DNA from: Pseudopedobacter alpinus
GTDB lineage: Bacteria > Bacteroidota > Bacteroidia > Sphingobacteriales > Sphingobacteriaceae
DNA: 64,000 nt
Reading direction: 5' to 3'
Assembly: GCF_042684645.1 (NCBI RefSeq)
Contig: NZ_JBHULV010000008.1
Location: 434,001-498,000 of the forward strand
Shown: positions 61,633-64,000 of the stretch, one piece after another
How the letters are laid out: each line of letters opens with the position of its first letter
Numbering within the stretch: the stretch's first letter is position 1
The notes under the pieces: generated by a model
What the model was told of the DNA's origin: nothing
The model's input: the letters and a program-made list of their open reading frames with translations, nothing else
The model's database searches: none
Made by a program: the position numbers and the translations under genes

Positions 61633-63701
61633 ATTCTCAAACTTAAACCTCCAACAAAATTCCTTTTAGCAGCCGGATTGAAATATCTGCCTCCAAAAGC
61701 GTTCAAATCATTACCTAAGCTATAATCGGCATTTAAAATGTTATTTGCTCCAAAGTGGAAAGTTAAAGCATAGTTTTTTAATAGTTTTTGCCAGCTTAAC
61801 TTGGCATCCAACAACTGGTAGCTTTTTGCAAAAATTGTTTCAGCGTCATTTAAAGATGTTTTTGCATTATATTGATGTTGTACAAACAAGGTTATTTTTT
61901 GCTGTAAATTGACATTCAATGCATTTGTAAAAGCAGTTTTTGGAATCCCTGTTAGCAAATTTCCACTAAAATTATTCTCGCCTAGTACGTAATCTCTGAA
62001 TTTGAAATCGTTTAAAGTGATAGCGGTATTAAAATCAATTTGCTTGAAAAAGCTAGCGTTATTTTTGAGCAAATTGGAGTTGAGTTCAATCTCCATTCCT
62101 TTTTGATTTGTTCCGCCGGCGTTAACATAAAAGTCTTGTTCGTTTGCGGCAACCCTCCGAACAATTGCATTGTTTAATCTGTAATAAAACGCGGAAATAT
62201 CTAAATAAATACGCTCAAATGGCGTTCTGGTTCTTAATCCTAGCTCATAGTTCCATCCGTTTTCTGCTTGTAAATTTGGATTAATTGTTGCGTCTGAAGC
62301 TCTAATTTCGTCTTTTGTAGGTGTAGAATAGCCTCTGCTAATAATCCCTCTTAAAATCAAAGCTTTATTAGCCATGTAAGAAACCGCCAATCTCGGCATC
62401 AGCTCTGGGTTTAGTTTTACTGTTCCAAAACCACTGCTATTTTGCGATTCTGGTAAAGCCTCAAAATCGTAATTTGCAAAATTTAAGCTGGTAGAAATTT
62501 CTGTACTTAACCTTTCTCCTAAGTCTAATTTTAAACGGGTAAACAAAAATTGTGATTCGTTTTTAATCAAATCTGCTGCTTGGACATCTCCAATTTCTCC
62601 TCGGTTGTTGTCGTAATTTCGAATTTGGGAATTGGTGTGTTGATACTCGTAACCTAAATTCCAATTGTATTTGAGTAATTTGCTAACAGTGTTTTGATAG
62701 CTTACAAAAGTACGTATGGCTAAACTTACTTCTTTCCGTTTTTCATAATTTGTGATGAAAGGATTCTCAAAATCTACATCCATCCCTGAAAATGAAATAC
62801 TGTGTTGCCAATTTTTATTAAATTGATATTGGTGCGTTATTCCGCCAAAAAAAGTTTGGTTGTAAATTCCAGCTTTTTGTTCTTCTGCACTTGGGGTTCT
62901 CTGGCGAGGAGGATTTGCAGGTATAGCTGGTCGGGATTGTTGCGGATTAGCTGCTAATTGACTAGCTGTTAAACCACCTGGTGTTTGATACCCTAAATCA
63001 CTGTAAAAACCAGAGAATTTTAATTCGGCTTTTGGGTTATATTGAAATTTTTGTTGTGTTTGAAAATAAGAACGTTTCATTAAACTATGGTTGCGGTAAC
63101 CATCAGCATATTGATAGGCTTGGTGAAAACTGTATTGATATTTATCGTAATTTTTTTGAAGATGGATGTTTTCTCTAAAAAAACCATAGCCACCTGCACT
63201 TGCATTAATATTGGTTTCATTTTCTGTTCCTTGCGAATTTATCAAAACTACACCGCCAGAATTTGCACCAAATAAACTGCCGTCCGGTCCTTTTAAAATT
63301 TCAATATTACTGATTGATTGTTGATCTATTAAATTTAAATAAGTGTTTCCGCTGGCATCTGTTAGCGGCAGACCGTCAAAATAGACTTTTACATTTCTTA
63401 CTCCAAATGGTGAACGTAATAAACTGCCTCTAATGGATAAACGGTAACTTCCTGGAGAGCGTTCTTCCATTTTTACTCCAGCAACACTATTTAAAACAGG
63501 CACTAAAGATGTGTTTTGATTTTGCTGAATTTGGGTTTTACCAATTACGGTTACTGTGGATGGAAGGTTAAAAAGCTTGCTTTCTGATAGGTAAGCTTTT
63601 ACTGTGATTTCTTTTAATTTTTGGGTGCTATCTACTTTAATTTGCCCAAAACATAAAGTAGTTAAAAATTGAAACGATAAGACAAAGAGAAATTTTTTCA
63701 T
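61629..63701 (-). CDS. TonB-dependent outer-membrane receptor
   Basis: A 690-residue receptor. Signal peptide to about residue 19, plug domain (VTVIGKTQIQQNQNTSLVPV, GVRNVKVYFDGLPLTDASG), barrel with EIELNSNLLK-like strands and a final aromatic/basic strand (NFVGGLSLRI). It lacks the carboxypeptidase-like domain seen in SusC proteins and no SusD partner is adjacent, so a siderophore, metal or vitamin substrate is more likely than glycans. Substrate unknown. Confidence 0.9.
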   Translation of the reverse strand: MKKFLFVLSFQFLTTLCFGQIKVDSTQKLKEITVKAYLSESKLFNLPSTVTVIGKTQIQQNQNTSLVPVLNSVAGVKMEERSPGSYRLSIRGSLLRSPFGVRNVKVYFDGLPLTDASGNTYLNLIDQQSISNIEILKGPDGSLFGANSGGVVLINSQGTENETNINASAGGYGFFRENIHLQKNYDKYQYSFHQAYQYADGYRNHSLMKRSYFQTQQKFQYNPKAELKFSGFYSDLGYQTPGGLTASQLAANPQQSRPAIPANPPRQRTPSAEEQKAGIYNQTFFGGITHQYQFNKNWQHSISFSGMDVDFENPFITNYEKRKEVSLAIRTFVSYQNTVSKLLKYNWNLGYEYQHTNSQIRNYDNNRGEIGDVQAADLIKNESQFLFTRLKLDLGERLSTEISTSLNFANYDFEALPESQNSSGFGTVKLNPELMPRLAVSYMANKALILRGIISRGYSTPTKDEIRASDATINPNLQAENGWNYELGLRTRTPFERIYLDISAFYYRLNNAIVRRVAANEQDFYVNAGGTNQKGMEIELNSNLLKNNASFFKQIDFNTAITLNDFKFRDYVLGENNFSGNLLTGIPKTAFTNALNVNLQQKITLFVQHQYNAKTSLNDAETIFAKSYQLLDAKLSWQKLLKNYALTFHFGANNILNADYSLGNDLNAFGGRYFNPAAKRNFVGGLSLRI

Positions 63702-63827
63702 TTATGGATACAAATTAGTATAAAATTTTTAAAATTTCAGATTGATCACGTAGTGTTTACATTACTTAAATTGACATTCAGTTTATAAATTTTGTGCTAA
63801 TTTCAGTCAAAATTTAATTTTAAAAAT

Positions 63828-64000
63828 ATGTCAAAGTTATTCCAAACACTTCAAATAAAATCAATTATTTTAAAAAATAGATTTGTAGTTTCTCCAATGT
63901 GTCAATATTCAAGCAAAAATGGTTTCGCAGATGATTGGCATTTGGTACATTTAGGTAGCCGAGCAGTAGGAGGAGCGGGACTTATATTTACGGAGGCAGC
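63828..64000 (+). CDS. Old yellow enzyme (NADH:flavin oxidoreductase), 5' part
   Basis: The first 57 codons of an OYE-family flavoprotein, cut by the window edge. NRFVVSPMCQYSS with ADDWHLVHLGSRAVGGAGL are the conserved N-terminal features (Cys and the FMN-binding region) of the YqjM/XenA-type group. It is divergent from the TonB receptor. Substrate not assignable from this part. Confidence 0.93.
   Translation, partial: MSKLFQTLQIKSIILKNRFVVSPMCQYSSKNGFADDWHLVHLGSRAVGGAGLIFTEA

Overview
The window is a low-GC bacterial chromosome segment from the phylum Bacteroidota, most likely family Sphingobacteriaceae (Pedobacter-like). Evidence: promoters of the Bacteroidota type (TTG, about 20 bases, TAnnTTTG) stand before several genes, Shine-Dalgarno sequences are largely absent, there is a type IX secretion C-terminal sorting domain, paired DUF5686 proteins, a DUF2723 membrane protein, an arginine operon that uses an N-acylornithine carbamoyltransferase, and a TonB-dependent receptor. 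No rRNA, integrase, transposase or CRISPR array was seen. One tRNA gene (Gln, UUG) is present.

Layout. 1-6.3 kb: ribosomal genes rpsF-rpsR-rplI, a bacilliredoxin, an M48 metalloprotease lipoprotein, ahcY and lpdA. 6.5-8.6 kb: an MntA/HepT-type toxin-antitoxin pair, a DoxX-like protein, a TetR regulator and a Rieske-fold lipoprotein that has lost its histidine ligands. 8.6-16.9 kb: pheS (with an in-frame repeat insertion), kbl, two tandem DUF5686 outer-membrane proteins and a fatty-acid desaturase. 17-26.6 kb: an arginine operon in the order leader peptide, GNAT acyltransferase, argG, argC, argD, a DUF433/DUF5615 toxin-antitoxin pair, argF', argB, proC, argE. argH is not in the window; a Fic gene stands after argE. 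26.7-30.6 kb: the Fic gene with palindromes on both sides, a large T9SS-secreted LamG protein, and a VapBC pair. 30.8-37.4 kb: parE, cdd, a GxxExxY protein and parC, with a 469-bp tandem duplication that leaves a truncated parC start. 37.6-41.6 kb: a two-component system followed by a universal stress protein and a bestrophin-like channel. 41.6-49.6 kb: two solute-binding proteins, an isoaspartyl peptidase, nth, recA, rplY-prs and tRNA-Gln. 49.8-64 kb: a DUF2723 protein; a leftward run LiaF-like, DUF4288, LytS-type kinase, LytTR regulator, ligA, DUF6913, dapA; then DUF3891, ald, a TonB receptor and the start of an old yellow enzyme.

Three things stand out. First, a 44-codon leader ORF with a CGA-CGA-AGA arginine run precedes the arginine operon and overlaps a predicted hairpin, which suggests ribosome-mediated attenuation. 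Second, short palindromic repeats of several families are scattered through the window, and some are translated: pheS, argC (twice), argB and the ends of argF' and argG carry repeat-derived codons without loss of frame. Third, the Fic gene, whose product has a C-terminal winged-helix domain, is bracketed by copies of an ATGTCGAT/ATCGACAT palindrome that look like operators. Similar direct repeats (TTCTAAT, 11-bp spacing) lie before both the two-component operon and the stress-protein gene.
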